This document shows positions 31,925-41,175 of a stretch of DNA of 43,451 nt, one piece after another; positions within the stretch are counted from its first letter, which is position 1; each line of letters begins with the position of its first letter. The position numbers and the translations under genes are program-made. Source of the stretch: an uncultured Clostridia bacterium (GTDB lineage Bacteria > Bacillota_I > Bacilli_A > RF39 > UBA660); assembly GCA_947165365.1 (NCBI GenBank), contig CAMVAF010000012.1:1-43451 (forward strand), written 5' to 3'. The notes under the pieces are model-generated. The model was not told the origin of the DNA. It did no database searches and worked only from the letters and a program-made list of their open reading frames with translations.

Positions 31925-33844
31925 TTAATCTCTTTCATTATCTCCTAACATTAATCTTACAGTACTTCCCATTTCTATCCTTGTACCTGAAAGAGGAGAT
32001 TGACTAACAACATAATCACCAATTCCTGAATACTCAACATTAAAATAAAATAATTTCTTTTCGGCTTCCTTTTTACTTAAACCAACAACATCACTAACCT
32101 CATAATACACTGGATCATTCCATAAATGAACAGGTTCTATACCACCTTCTTGTCTTTCTATCTTTAATGCATCTATAATATCTAACAATATTCTTCTGGC
32201 AATTGGGGCTGTTGTATAACTTGATAACAATGCTGTATGTTTTGGATTATCAATAGCAAGATAAAAAACTGCTTGAGGATTATTCGCTGGAACAATTGAC
32301 ATAAAACTCATAATATAATTATTAACTAAATATCTTCCATTCTCTACCTTTTGAGCAGTTCCTGTTTTTCCACCAATACGATATCCGTCAATATAAGCAT
32401 AATGTCCACCTCCACGTGCCACTACACTTTCCAAGGAATACTTCATAATATCACTTGTTTCTTTACTTATTGTTTTTCTTTTTAAAGAAGGATTATTTTT
32501 TACAATTATACTATTAGTAGAAGATTCATTAACACTACGAACAATAAATGGTTTATATAAATTTCCCCCATTAACAACACTGCTTACGGCAACTACTTGT
32601 TGAATAGGAGTAACACTTATTCCTTGACCGAATGCACTTGTTGCAAGTTCCAAATCCCCTACTTTATTTAAAGGAAAGATAATTCCCTTACTTTCGCCAT
32701 TCATATCAATACCGGTTTTTTCACCAAACCCAAATAAATCAAAGTAAGAAAATAACTTTTCTTTACCCAAAAGTTCTCCCAATTTTACGAATCCTGGATT
32801 ACAAGAATTTTCTAATACTTGTAAAAAAGTTTGATGTCCATGACCTCCACTTTTCCAGCAACCAATTCTTGTACCATTAACATGAACACTTCCTGAATCA
32901 AAAAAAGTATCATTAAAAATGTCAATAACTTTTTCTTCAACAGCACTACTCATTGTAATAATTTTAAAAGTACTACCAGGTTCATATGTCATCCACACAG
33001 GAAGATTTCTGTTTAATGTTGTCACTCCATATTTTTGATATTGATTTGGATCAAATGATGGACGTGATGCCATAGCAAGAATTTCTCCAGTATTAGGATC
33101 AATCACAATTCCTAAACTATTATCTGGTTCCAAAGTACTTTGGGCATTACTAAGTTCCCGCTCTAGTGCTAATTGAATATTTATATCTATCGTCAAATAA
33201 ACATCCATTCCTGGAGAACTATCTAAATAAATATCAGATAATTCTAATCTTTTACCTTTAGCATCCGAAAAATATTTTATTGCCCCACTTTCCCCTTTTA
33301 AATATTTATCATACATAAGTTCTATTCCAGATAACCCCTGATTATCTATTCCAACATAACCTAAAACATGGGAAAGCAAATCACCATAAGGATAATATCT
33401 TTTAGATTCCCTTACTAAATAAACTCCATCATAATGCAATGATTCTATTTTATCTGCGATATCATAACTTAATCTTCTTCCTTCAGGATGAACTCTTTCA
33501 ATTGAGGTATTCTTTTTGACATGCTTTTCCATCTCCTCATAACTTACGCCTAATATTTTTGCTAAATCATTACTTACTTTATCTGCATTTTTTATTTGAT
33601 TAGGAATTAAAACTAAACTAACTGTAGTAATATTATCAGCTAATACCACACCATTTCGATCTAATATTAACCCTCTATCACCTTCAATAGGTAAATCTCT
33701 ACTCCATAAATCATTAGCTAAACTAGAAAGTTTCTTATATTCAAATAATTCAATATACATAACTCTAGCCATTATAACAATAAATATAAACAAAAAAATT
33801 ACTAAAACAATTTTAATTTTCATATTAACTTTACCTTGAAACAT
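31925..33844 (-). CDS. Class B penicillin-binding protein, SpoVD/PBP2x-like transpeptidase with PASTA domain
   Basis: This is a membrane-bound D,D-transpeptidase that cross-links peptidoglycan. A short cytoplasmic start and TM segment (about 10-30) lead to a dimerisation domain (52-210, beginning GDRGLILDRNG) and the transpeptidase domain, with active-site STFK (Ser291-Lys294), SCN (347-349) and KTGT (493-496). A PASTA domain closes the protein (about 580-636, VVGLSKKEAEKKL). The architecture is that of SpoVD/PBP2x/FtsI. No spore genes are nearby, so a division or elongation role is more likely here. ATG 33823 with AAGGT upstream is an alternative start. It shows that the organism has a wall. 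Confidence 0.95.
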   Translation of the reverse strand: MFQGKVNMKIKIVLVIFLFIFIVIMARVMYIELFEYKKLSSLANDLWSRDLPIEGDRGLILDRNGVVLADNITTVSLVLIPNQIKNADKVSNDLAKILGVSYEEMEKHVKKNTSIERVHPEGRRLSYDIADKIESLHYDGVYLVRESKRYYPYGDLLSHVLGYVGIDNQGLSGIELMYDKYLKGESGAIKYFSDAKGKRLELSDIYLDSSPGMDVYLTIDINIQLALERELSNAQSTLEPDNSLGIVIDPNTGEILAMASRPSFDPNQYQKYGVTTLNRNLPVWMTYEPGSTFKIITMSSAVEEKVIDIFNDTFFDSGSVHVNGTRIGCWKSGGHGHQTFLQVLENSCNPGFVKLGELLGKEKLFSYFDLFGFGEKTGIDMNGESKGIIFPLNKVGDLELATSAFGQGISVTPIQQVVAVSSVVNGGNLYKPFIVRSVNESSTNSIIVKNNPSLKRKTISKETSDIMKYSLESVVARGGGHYAYIDGYRIGGKTGTAQKVENGRYLVNNYIMSFMSIVPANNPQAVFYLAIDNPKHTALLSSYTTAPIARRILLDIIDALKIERQEGGIEPVHLWNDPVYYEVSDVVGLSKKEAEKKLFYFNVEYSGIGDYVVSQSPLSGTRIEMGSTVRLMLGDNERD

Positions 33845-33908
33845 ATCATCACCGATAAATTATATGAAAAACAAATTATTTTAGTAATAATAATTATCTT
33901 CTTTATTC

Positions 33909-35852
33909 TTATCTAATTTTATATGGATTGCTTCCAGTTCCATCACCAGATGAAATAAACAAACCAGGTTTAATAGATATTGCTGGTCGTAAGCCATAGG
34001 TATTCATTGAATAATCATGGCCTAAACTTCCACTAATATTCGTACTAAATTCGTAAGATATACCATAATCAAAACGATTAGGTGAAAAAGTCCAGTAATT
34101 AGAACCACTATTTAAATAAAACGATGAAAAACTACCTTCGCCACCACCTGCTAAAACAATTTCATCACTTGTTAACAAAGCAACAGGATAAATTAATTTC
34201 TTATTTCCGGCATCACTATTAACTGTAAATGAATCATTTTTATTTGAACAAGTTAAACTAGGTATATGTGTATTATGTATTCTATCATATGTTGAATGAT
34301 ACAAAATATCCTCACTAACATTTCCATTAGGATCCCATCCAGCTTTCGAAGATATACTTCTATCATTACACCACACTGTATCCTCTAATTTATTTGTAAC
34401 AGAATTCATATTTGAAGCATACCAATTATCTATTTGTGTTTTAGCATTTGAATTATTTATATTCTCTTGCATTTTTAAAATAGCATCTTCTATTTTGTTT
34501 CCATTTGTTAATGTTATATAATAATCTGTATAATAGTAATATCTTATACTAGAACATGTTCCAGAACCACTTGTTAAATCACATGAATAATGATGTGTTC
34601 CATCATATCCAACTTTCGCATCAACAAGATGATATACACCATTACTATATTCCACATCATTTCCAAAATATGAACCACTAGAAGGAGCCGCATTAGTCCA
34701 TTCATACACATCTCCCCACATATAACCATTATAAGCAAGAGATCTATATAAACCTCCACCAGAATATGCAAAAGTATTAGTATCAGATACAGTAATTTGC
34801 GTATCAACTCCACTATTATTACATTCGCTATTTATATTTGGAATTCCATTATAAACTAGTTTTATACCTCCCGTAGCAGTTGTTCTAACAATTTTCCAAC
34901 ATTTATTATCAAATATTACATTATTATTATCAACTGCACCACGATAGTAAATTATGGGATGTTGATCATTTTCTGTTCCAGATCTTACATAGATACCTTT
35001 TCCATTAGTATCACTTGATACAGCGCCAAAATTAATTCCTGTAGATGCCGAAACAAACTCGCTTGAAATATTATCCATAATAGCATCATTTTTCATTATT
35101 TCTTCCAAAGATTCATTAACCCATATTCCTTTATTAGCTTCTACTTTAATTTTAAATGATATACCAGAATTAGATAAAGAACTCCATTCACTAGTTGTTA
35201 AGATAGTTTTTCCTTGAGCTAAATTATTTAATGTTCCATTTATATCTGATTCTGTTCCATCATAAGTATCTGTTATCAATATCTTAGTATCATCCAAATA
35301 TGCTTTTATAGTTATCTTTCCATTAATACCTTCGACAGTTCCCTTTGTTGTGTTAGGTTTAATATATCCAACTAAAAGCATCCCATCCCCATATAAAGTA
35401 TCACCAATTATTTTTTTATATATTGTAGCATTTTTGCTTTCTCTTGCAGTAAAATAATTAGCATTTTCTGTACCTAAATTAGTGGGAATTATATCTAAAC
35501 TTAAAGGTACTAATTTACCATTTGATGTATAAATATTAGTATTCGTCGAAGAAACTAAATACTCTACCCCCTCATTATAATCAGTATCACCAACAACCGT
35601 TATTTCCATTGTTCCAAAACCAGTTTCATTTGTTATATGACCATTAGAATCTTTAGTAACAGTAATTGGAAATGCATTATTAAGAGTAATACTACTAGTT
35701 TGATTAGTATTAAAGGATATTCTTCCAACATTAATGGTATTAACACCACCTGTTCTTGTATAATTAAAGAAAGCATATGATACTTCAGCAATCAACATAA
35801 ATAATCCAAATATCCCAATTACCAAAAACATCTGCATTTTTGTTTTTATCAT
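33909..35852 (-). CDS. TasA/camelysin-like exported protein with large C-terminal domain
   Basis: The 647-aa protein has an N-terminal hydrophobic segment (about 8-28) and AEVSYAFFNYTRTG, as in CalY/TasA-type matrix proteins. A beta-sandwich follows (about 35-240), then a segment with SASTGINFGAVSSD and GKGIYVRSGTEND, and a Cys-containing region. The end, IVLAGGG...YWTFSPNRFDY...GLRPAISIKPGL, is a fold recurrent in exported proteins of gut Firmicutes. No catalytic site is evident. A perfect AAGGAGG precedes ATG 35852, and a TTGAAA...GATAAT promoter-like sequence lies about 25-50 bases upstream. A biofilm- or surface-matrix role is inferred from the N-terminal similarity. Confidence 0.72.
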   Translation of the reverse strand: MIKTKMQMFLVIGIFGLFMLIAEVSYAFFNYTRTGGVNTINVGRISFNTNQTSSITLNNAFPITVTKDSNGHITNETGFGTMEITVVGDTDYNEGVEYLVSSTNTNIYTSNGKLVPLSLDIIPTNLGTENANYFTARESKNATIYKKIIGDTLYGDGMLLVGYIKPNTTKGTVEGINGKITIKAYLDDTKILITDTYDGTESDINGTLNNLAQGKTILTTSEWSSLSNSGISFKIKVEANKGIWVNESLEEIMKNDAIMDNISSEFVSASTGINFGAVSSDTNGKGIYVRSGTENDQHPIIYYRGAVDNNNVIFDNKCWKIVRTTATGGIKLVYNGIPNINSECNNSGVDTQITVSDTNTFAYSGGGLYRSLAYNGYMWGDVYEWTNAAPSSGSYFGNDVEYSNGVYHLVDAKVGYDGTHHYSCDLTSGSGTCSSIRYYYYTDYYITLTNGNKIEDAILKMQENINNSNAKTQIDNWYASNMNSVTNKLEDTVWCNDRSISSKAGWDPNGNVSEDILYHSTYDRIHNTHIPSLTCSNKNDSFTVNSDAGNKKLIYPVALLTSDEIVLAGGGEGSFSSFYLNSGSNYWTFSPNRFDYGISYEFSTNISGSLGHDYSMNTYGLRPAISIKPGLFISSGDGTGSNPYKIR

Positions 35853-35951
35853 AATCTACCTCCTTATATCATAAAATATATTATCACAAATACTTATCAT
35901 TTTTCAATAGATAAATAAATGATTTTACAATACCATCTAACTATTTAAAAA

Positions 35952-37766
35952 TTAATATTTTTTACGTGATTTAATTATTATAAATATATTAAAAATTATA
36001 ATTAGAGAAACAATAATAATCATAATAATTAATAAAGTATCTATAAAAGAACTATCACTATCTTCACTATAATCATTATTATCTTTCACAGGTTCATTAT
36101 TACCGATAAACTCATTACTATTAATATTTAATATACTTACGTTATAAGCACAATCTCGAATAAGAAAAATATAATCATTTTTTTCTAAATTAGTAAATAT
36201 ATTGCTTTTTTGATACCCTCCATTAACAATAGAATACTCTAAACCACAAGCATCTGTTGCATTAATTGTAATCATATATCTATCATTAGACATACTATCA
36301 ATTTTATAATTTTGAATTATAGGAGGAATAGCATCAATATTATCAATTACTATTTTTTTATAATATAAAATATTATTATTATTAGATTTAAGCCATATAT
36401 AATATGTATCATTTTGATTAACATCAACTTTTAAATCTTTTGTATAAACAGTCCATCCTAAAGGAACTTCACTTGTTTTCTTTACAGTATAAAAAGCGAT
36501 ATTAGATTCATCTTTAGGTACAATGGATACTACTGCTTTTTTTTGCTGATTATCCCCAAAAGAAACATCAAATAATGGAACATTAGGAGCAGTTAAATCA
36601 ATTGTATAATTAACAATATTATCAGCAGCATCTCGAACCATTAAATTATGTTTTTCTAGTGATAAATTCTTAAACACATTATTTGAATTATACGAAACAT
36701 TATCTAATGTATAAGAAATATTTGTAACATCTTCACAAGTAATAGTAACATCATATGTTTCATCACCATTATAGAAATAATCAACTTTTTTTATTACTGG
36801 TGGATTATCATCAATATTACTTACCACAAAACTGGTATTAATAATTTGATTATTACTATCTTTTACACTAACATAATAAGTTCCATTACTTTTAACAACA
36901 TAATTAATTGCATAATTTTGTTTATTAACATTTTGCCAATTATAAATACCTTGTTTAGAAGAAACACTATACTGCGAAATCATTCTATCATCAGAAAAAG
37001 TTATTTGGGCCATACCTTCTTTTTTATAAGAATCATTTTTATACTCAACTTTAATAGTTGGAGAATCATCTCTTGGTCCTAAATCTTCCTTTTTACCAGT
37101 ATCAGGCCATGTTAAAATTGTATTCGGTTTAGCATTTGTCCCTTTAAGTCTAATTATTGTAATAGTATGTCCAGGATATCGAGCCTGTAAAGGAACAACT
37201 TCTGCTCCCAAAGAACCTCCTTTTGATATTGCTGATGTTGAGACATGACTAATCTTTCCATCACCAATATATACCATAATATGAACCCCTTCGATTATTA
37301 ATAAATCACCCTTTTTGGCAGATCCAATATTATTTACTGAAACATTACGAGCTATTACATAAAAATCAACACCATTTAAAGCATTGCTTAAAAATCTTGA
37401 AACCGTAAGAGGTCTTGTACCTCCACCAATTGTTGTTCTAACACCCAAAACATGTTTATATACATAACTTGCCCAACTAGAACAATCAAAAGGCCATTTA
37501 TTAGCATTAATTTTATTAATACGTTTAGCATCATACCCAAATCTAATTAATTGACCATTATATCCCTTAATTCGGTCACTACTCCCCATATCATAAGCAA
37601 TTAGTGGAAAACCTCTATCATCTACATGAGGAGCCATACTTTGTTTAATAACCAATTTTTCAGCAAACGAAGCAATAGCCTCTTCTTGCTCCATTGTTAA
37701 ATCAGCTTTAACAATAAAAGGAAAAAACAATATAAAATATATAACAACTATCATTATTTTTTTCAT
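35952..37766 (-). CDS. NlpC/P60-like cell-wall peptidase with Ig-like domains and C-terminal membrane anchor
   Basis: The 604-aa protein has a signal peptide (1-21) and an NlpC/P60-type domain (about 30-205). Cys95 lies in PFDCSSWASYVY, His162 in VHIMVYIGDG and His174 in ISHVS, the expected catalytic set for cleaving wall stem peptides. Several Ig-like repeats follow (about 230-545; PPVIKK...PLFDVSFGD...PPIIQNY), then a TM segment (about 575-598) and RKKY. The C-terminal TM would hold the enzyme at the membrane surface with its active domain outward. It starts 22 bases after the glucosaminidase-like gene, so both are probably co-transcribed. AGGGAG precedes the ATG. Confidence 0.85.
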   Translation of the reverse strand: MKKIMIVVIYFILFFPFIVKADLTMEQEEAIASFAEKLVIKQSMAPHVDDRGFPLIAYDMGSSDRIKGYNGQLIRFGYDAKRINKINANKWPFDCSSWASYVYKHVLGVRTTIGGGTRPLTVSRFLSNALNGVDFYVIARNVSVNNIGSAKKGDLLIIEGVHIMVYIGDGKISHVSTSAISKGGSLGAEVVPLQARYPGHTITIIRLKGTNAKPNTILTWPDTGKKEDLGPRDDSPTIKVEYKNDSYKKEGMAQITFSDDRMISQYSVSSKQGIYNWQNVNKQNYAINYVVKSNGTYYVSVKDSNNQIINTSFVVSNIDDNPPVIKKVDYFYNGDETYDVTITCEDVTNISYTLDNVSYNSNNVFKNLSLEKHNLMVRDAADNIVNYTIDLTAPNVPLFDVSFGDNQQKKAVVSIVPKDESNIAFYTVKKTSEVPLGWTVYTKDLKVDVNQNDTYYIWLKSNNNNILYYKKIVIDNIDAIPPIIQNYKIDSMSNDRYMITINATDACGLEYSIVNGGYQKSNIFTNLEKNDYIFLIRDCAYNVSILNINSNEFIGNNEPVKDNNDYSEDSDSSFIDTLLIIMIIIVSLIIIFNIFIIIKSRKKY

Positions 37767-37788
37767 AAAGTTTTCTCCCTTCTAAATA

Positions 37789-40700
37789 CTATTTTACCTC
37801 TATTTCAAATCTAAGTCTAGTATAATCATTTCTTGATAATTTATATTTATCGGTATTTATCTTGGTAAAATCCGTATAACCAACATCTATTACTTCACCA
37901 AAATAAGTTACATTATTAACGGTATTTTTGATATACAAAACATATTTTCCCTTAGGAACACTTGATAAATCTATAGATTTATTAAACCAAGCTCGCGTTT
38001 TATCCATATTATCACTTACCGCTAAAGTAATCGGATAATCACCATTATTTATACTACCTAAATCAAATTCAAATCTCTTAAAGGTATCAATTTCTTCTAA
38101 AATCAGTGTTCTATCAATTTTATCATTATTACTATAACTAACTCCATAATTATGACTTGTTCCCTTTAAATTTAAAGAGTTATTATTAATACTTATTTCA
38201 TTAAAGAAATTATACATTGGGTCAATTGATTTAGGAACATCTAAACTAATTAAATCATCTCTAATACTAAATAATATTGGACTATACATTGTTGTATAAT
38301 CAACTTCAACTAAATATTCCCTATCATTTCCTCGTGCTCTTCTTGTCATATCCATATAAGCAATATTAGTGAAAAAACTAGCAGCATAATAATTATTATT
38401 TTTAACAATAACCATTATTTTATAATCACCATTTGGTATATCAGTTAAATCAATATTAGTATTAAACCATCCATCATCATAGAAGTATTCCTTATCATCA
38501 TCCATACTTGACATTGAATATGGAAAATCATTCCATTTATCAAGTTCAAACATATATTGTTCTTCAGTTCTTTCATTATAGAAAATCATATAATTAGATA
38601 CATTTTTATTATCCATTCCTTTGATTCCCATAAATCCACTTACATTAAAGATATTACCCTCTACATGTTCTAAACTATTAAACATAAATAAACTACTACT
38701 AATATCTAAAAAAACAGCATTATTAAATTCTTCTTCAAGTTCTTTTTCCAATTGTTCTTGTAGTTCTTTATCTATAATTTCCTCATGATTATTATCAGTA
38801 TTATTCTGATTTACAATATCATCTTTATTATCTTCTTTTATCTCTTCTTTATCAAGATAATTTAAAGTATAAGAAATATTATCTATTGTACTATCAATAT
38901 ATCCATTTTGAATAATACCATTTATATTATAGATTACTTTTAAATACATTTTATCATTTATTAGTTCTTTATCAATTATTGGTAAGAAACTTCCATCATA
39001 TACATTCAATAAAACTTTATTATTTTTATCGACAACATTAATAAATTTTCCTGATTCATTTATTTTAACACTTACTAAATCATTATTAACAATTTCAATA
39101 TTTTCACTACTAATCCATGCTTTATCAACAGTTCCGTAATTAGTTATAATATGATATTCTTTTTCTTCACCTTCAGTTATTTCTTCTAAAATAACAACTA
39201 AACTATCTTTTTTTATAGTTCCTTTTTTCTCTAATAAGCTTGATGTATAAAAATAATTTATATCATTTGTAACTTTACCAACTATTGGTGTATATTGAGA
39301 ATTATTAGCATAAGTTTTAATAGTTCCATTAACTAATTTAACATCTATAGGTTTATTATACGTGCCATCACTTTTCTTAGCATCATTTATTTTAGTAAAG
39401 TAAGATGAATGAACATAAACATAACCATTCCAATTATATTTAGGCCAAGAATCACTTGACTTAATTACTTTACCCTTATTATCAATATTAGAATCTGCTT
39501 GTATTTTATACCATATTTTATTACCTTTATATTCTTCTCCTTCTACTTCTTCTAAAAGAATAAATGGTAATCCTTGGTATTTAATAGTATATGAAATATC
39601 ACTTTTAGTATTTGGTAGGGTTCTTGCATTAACATCACCAGTATTAGAAATTATTAATTGATAATAATTATAATCTAACATTCCATTATCTTTATCAAAT
39701 AAATAATAATAATTAGCTGCTTTTTCTCCCCAATAAACATCACTAGCATATTTTACATTAGCTCCACGATATTTATTTCCAAAGTGAGTTCCAAAGTATC
39801 TTGAATCAGCAACTTCAGCATAACCATAATTAATATATCCATACCCATGAGTATAAATACTACTTCGAACATCCAAATATCCTGTTGCACTAGAATATGC
39901 TGCCCCATCTACAGCATTATGTCCAAAAATATTATTTTTAGTATAAGCTATTTTACTAGTTCCATTAGCTGATTCATTACGTGATAGAGAAAATACCATT
40001 AAAGCATTAGCCCCATACATATCTTCATCATACACAAAGTATTCCGAAGCACCATATAATAAAGATTTCTTACTAACTAAACTTTTTCCATAAATACTAC
40101 CATTAAAATTCAAAATATTTCTAACGTAAGAGTCGATATCATCCATACTATAATTTGTTTTTGATCTATGAGGTAAATATAAATAATAGTTATAATATGG
40201 ATTATCCTTATTATCAGATAAATCATGAGAATTATTCTTATAATCATTAATCATTGCTTTATAATCACTATAAAGATATATACCATCATAGCTATAATAT
40301 TTTCCATTATTGATATTAATTGGTTTTGGTCCTAAAGAACGATAACTTTGGGTTTTATTATCTTCAATATCCTTTGTATAATAGTGATATATCCCCTTAT
40401 CATCTACGTTGTAATAAGAAGTTTCCTTCATCCAACTTAAAGGGATTATTTTATATTCACCATTTTTTATCCAACCAGTAATTCCACCAACTCTTACTTT
40501 AACAGATTTATAATCATTATTATATTCAATAAATGCCGCATCAACTGCACCATAGGCAGAATAATTATTCATATAAACGCTATATCCAGAAGCATTACTA
40601 TTAGCGTATAGATAGGTTAAAGCATCTTTTCCTTTATCTAGTTTTACTACCGCATACTTAGCATCAATTATTCTTGTAACATTATTACTTCTTTCAAGTA

Positions 40701-40938
40701 TTATTTCATTATCATAATTATTTTCTTCACTATTAATATCATTTTGCATTGCTTCTTTAGCAGACTTATAAGAATCATAACATTCTTTTTTTGTTATAGT
40801 TCCATCATTATTAGCATAAGCAAGTTCATATTTTGTACAAACACTACGATTTATTAAATCACTAGAATTACTTTTTAAAGCATAAGTATTAAAAGTACAT
40901 AATAAAATCAAACTAAATAATAAATATTTAAATTTCAT
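37789..40938 (-). CDS. Secreted glucosaminidase-like wall hydrolase with SH3-like and repeated C-terminal domains
   Basis: The 1049-aa protein has a signal peptide (1-21). An N-terminal beta-rich domain (about 85-170) precedes a GH73/LytD-type N-acetylglucosaminidase domain (about 205-430). The likely catalytic Glu322 is in SLSRNESANGTS, followed by YTKNNIFGHNAVDG and later YWGEKAANYYYLFD. SH3-like modules follow (about 430-700; VNARTLPNTKSDIS), an acidic Asn/Glu linker (about 700-755), and two tandem repeats of a beta-sandwich (about 760-905 and 905-1049), each with a FNxSIDLxxIPxGxYxxYI-like segment. It would cleave glycan strands outside the cell. It precedes the NlpC/P60-like gene in the same orientation. 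Confidence 0.85.
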   Translation of the reverse strand: MKFKYLLFSLILLCTFNTYALKSNSSDLINRSVCTKYELAYANNDGTITKKECYDSYKSAKEAMQNDINSEENNYDNEIILERSNNVTRIIDAKYAVVKLDKGKDALTYLYANSNASGYSVYMNNYSAYGAVDAAFIEYNNDYKSVKVRVGGITGWIKNGEYKIIPLSWMKETSYYNVDDKGIYHYYTKDIEDNKTQSYRSLGPKPININNGKYYSYDGIYLYSDYKAMINDYKNNSHDLSDNKDNPYYNYYLYLPHRSKTNYSMDDIDSYVRNILNFNGSIYGKSLVSKKSLLYGASEYFVYDEDMYGANALMVFSLSRNESANGTSKIAYTKNNIFGHNAVDGAAYSSATGYLDVRSSIYTHGYGYINYGYAEVADSRYFGTHFGNKYRGANVKYASDVYWGEKAANYYYLFDKDNGMLDYNYYQLIISNTGDVNARTLPNTKSDISYTIKYQGLPFILLEEVEGEEYKGNKIWYKIQADSNIDNKGKVIKSSDSWPKYNWNGYVYVHSSYFTKINDAKKSDGTYNKPIDVKLVNGTIKTYANNSQYTPIVGKVTNDINYFYTSSLLEKKGTIKKDSLVVILEEITEGEEKEYHIITNYGTVDKAWISSENIEIVNNDLVSVKINESGKFINVVDKNNKVLLNVYDGSFLPIIDKELINDKMYLKVIYNINGIIQNGYIDSTIDNISYTLNYLDKEEIKEDNKDDIVNQNNTDNNHEEIIDKELQEQLEKELEEEFNNAVFLDISSSLFMFNSLEHVEGNIFNVSGFMGIKGMDNKNVSNYMIFYNERTEEQYMFELDKWNDFPYSMSSMDDDKEYFYDDGWFNTNIDLTDIPNGDYKIMVIVKNNNYYAASFFTNIAYMDMTRRARGNDREYLVEVDYTTMYSPILFSIRDDLISLDVPKSIDPMYNFFNEISINNNSLNLKGTSHNYGVSYSNNDKIDRTLILEEIDTFKRFEFDLGSINNGDYPITLAVSDNMDKTRAWFNKSIDLSSVPKGKYVLYIKNTVNNVTYFGEVIDVGYTDFTKINTDKYKLSRNDYTRLRFEIEVK

Positions 40939-40984
40939 TTTACCACCTACCTTCTTTATTTTATTATATCAAAAATTTAATTGA

Positions 40985-41020
40985 TAAAAAAAAGAATAAT
41001 AAATTTTCTTTAATATTCTT
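40985..41020 (-). terminator. Terminator of the membrane-protein/small-peptide transcript
   Basis: Stem AAGAATA/TATTCTT followed by eight T on the minus strand, located between the 27-aa ORF and the glucosaminidase gene. A TATAAT close to 40975 could start the next transcript, but its -35 is poor. Confidence 0.8.
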
Positions 41021-41091
41021 TTTCTTTTTGACATTATTTGACAATTTCATTTACATCTCCAAATAGTTAAATAATAAATTATTTTTATTAT

Positions 41092-41175
41092 CTACCATTT
41101 AGCTATCAAAAAGGTAATAATTCCCATAATTAGAAAAAACAACCCTGCAAATAATAAATTCTTTTTTTTATTCAT
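41092..41175 (-). CDS. 27-aa single-pass membrane peptide
   Basis: The short frame encodes MNKKKNLLFAGLF... and ends in IAKW: positive N-terminus, about 18 hydrophobic residues, and a Lys-Trp end. This is the shape of a small membrane protein. Its ATG overlaps the end of the upstream gene (ATGAATAA), suggesting translational coupling, and a terminator follows about 70 bases later. No family is recognised; a regulator or subunit of the larger membrane protein encoded upstream is a possibility. Confidence 0.55.
   Translation of the reverse strand: MNKKKNLLFAGLFFLIMGIITFLIAKW

Noticed and set aside
31925-33844. PBP as proof of sporulation (spoVD)
   Set aside because: SpoVD, PBP2x and FtsI share this architecture, and no sporulation genes are nearby, so the name was not assigned.
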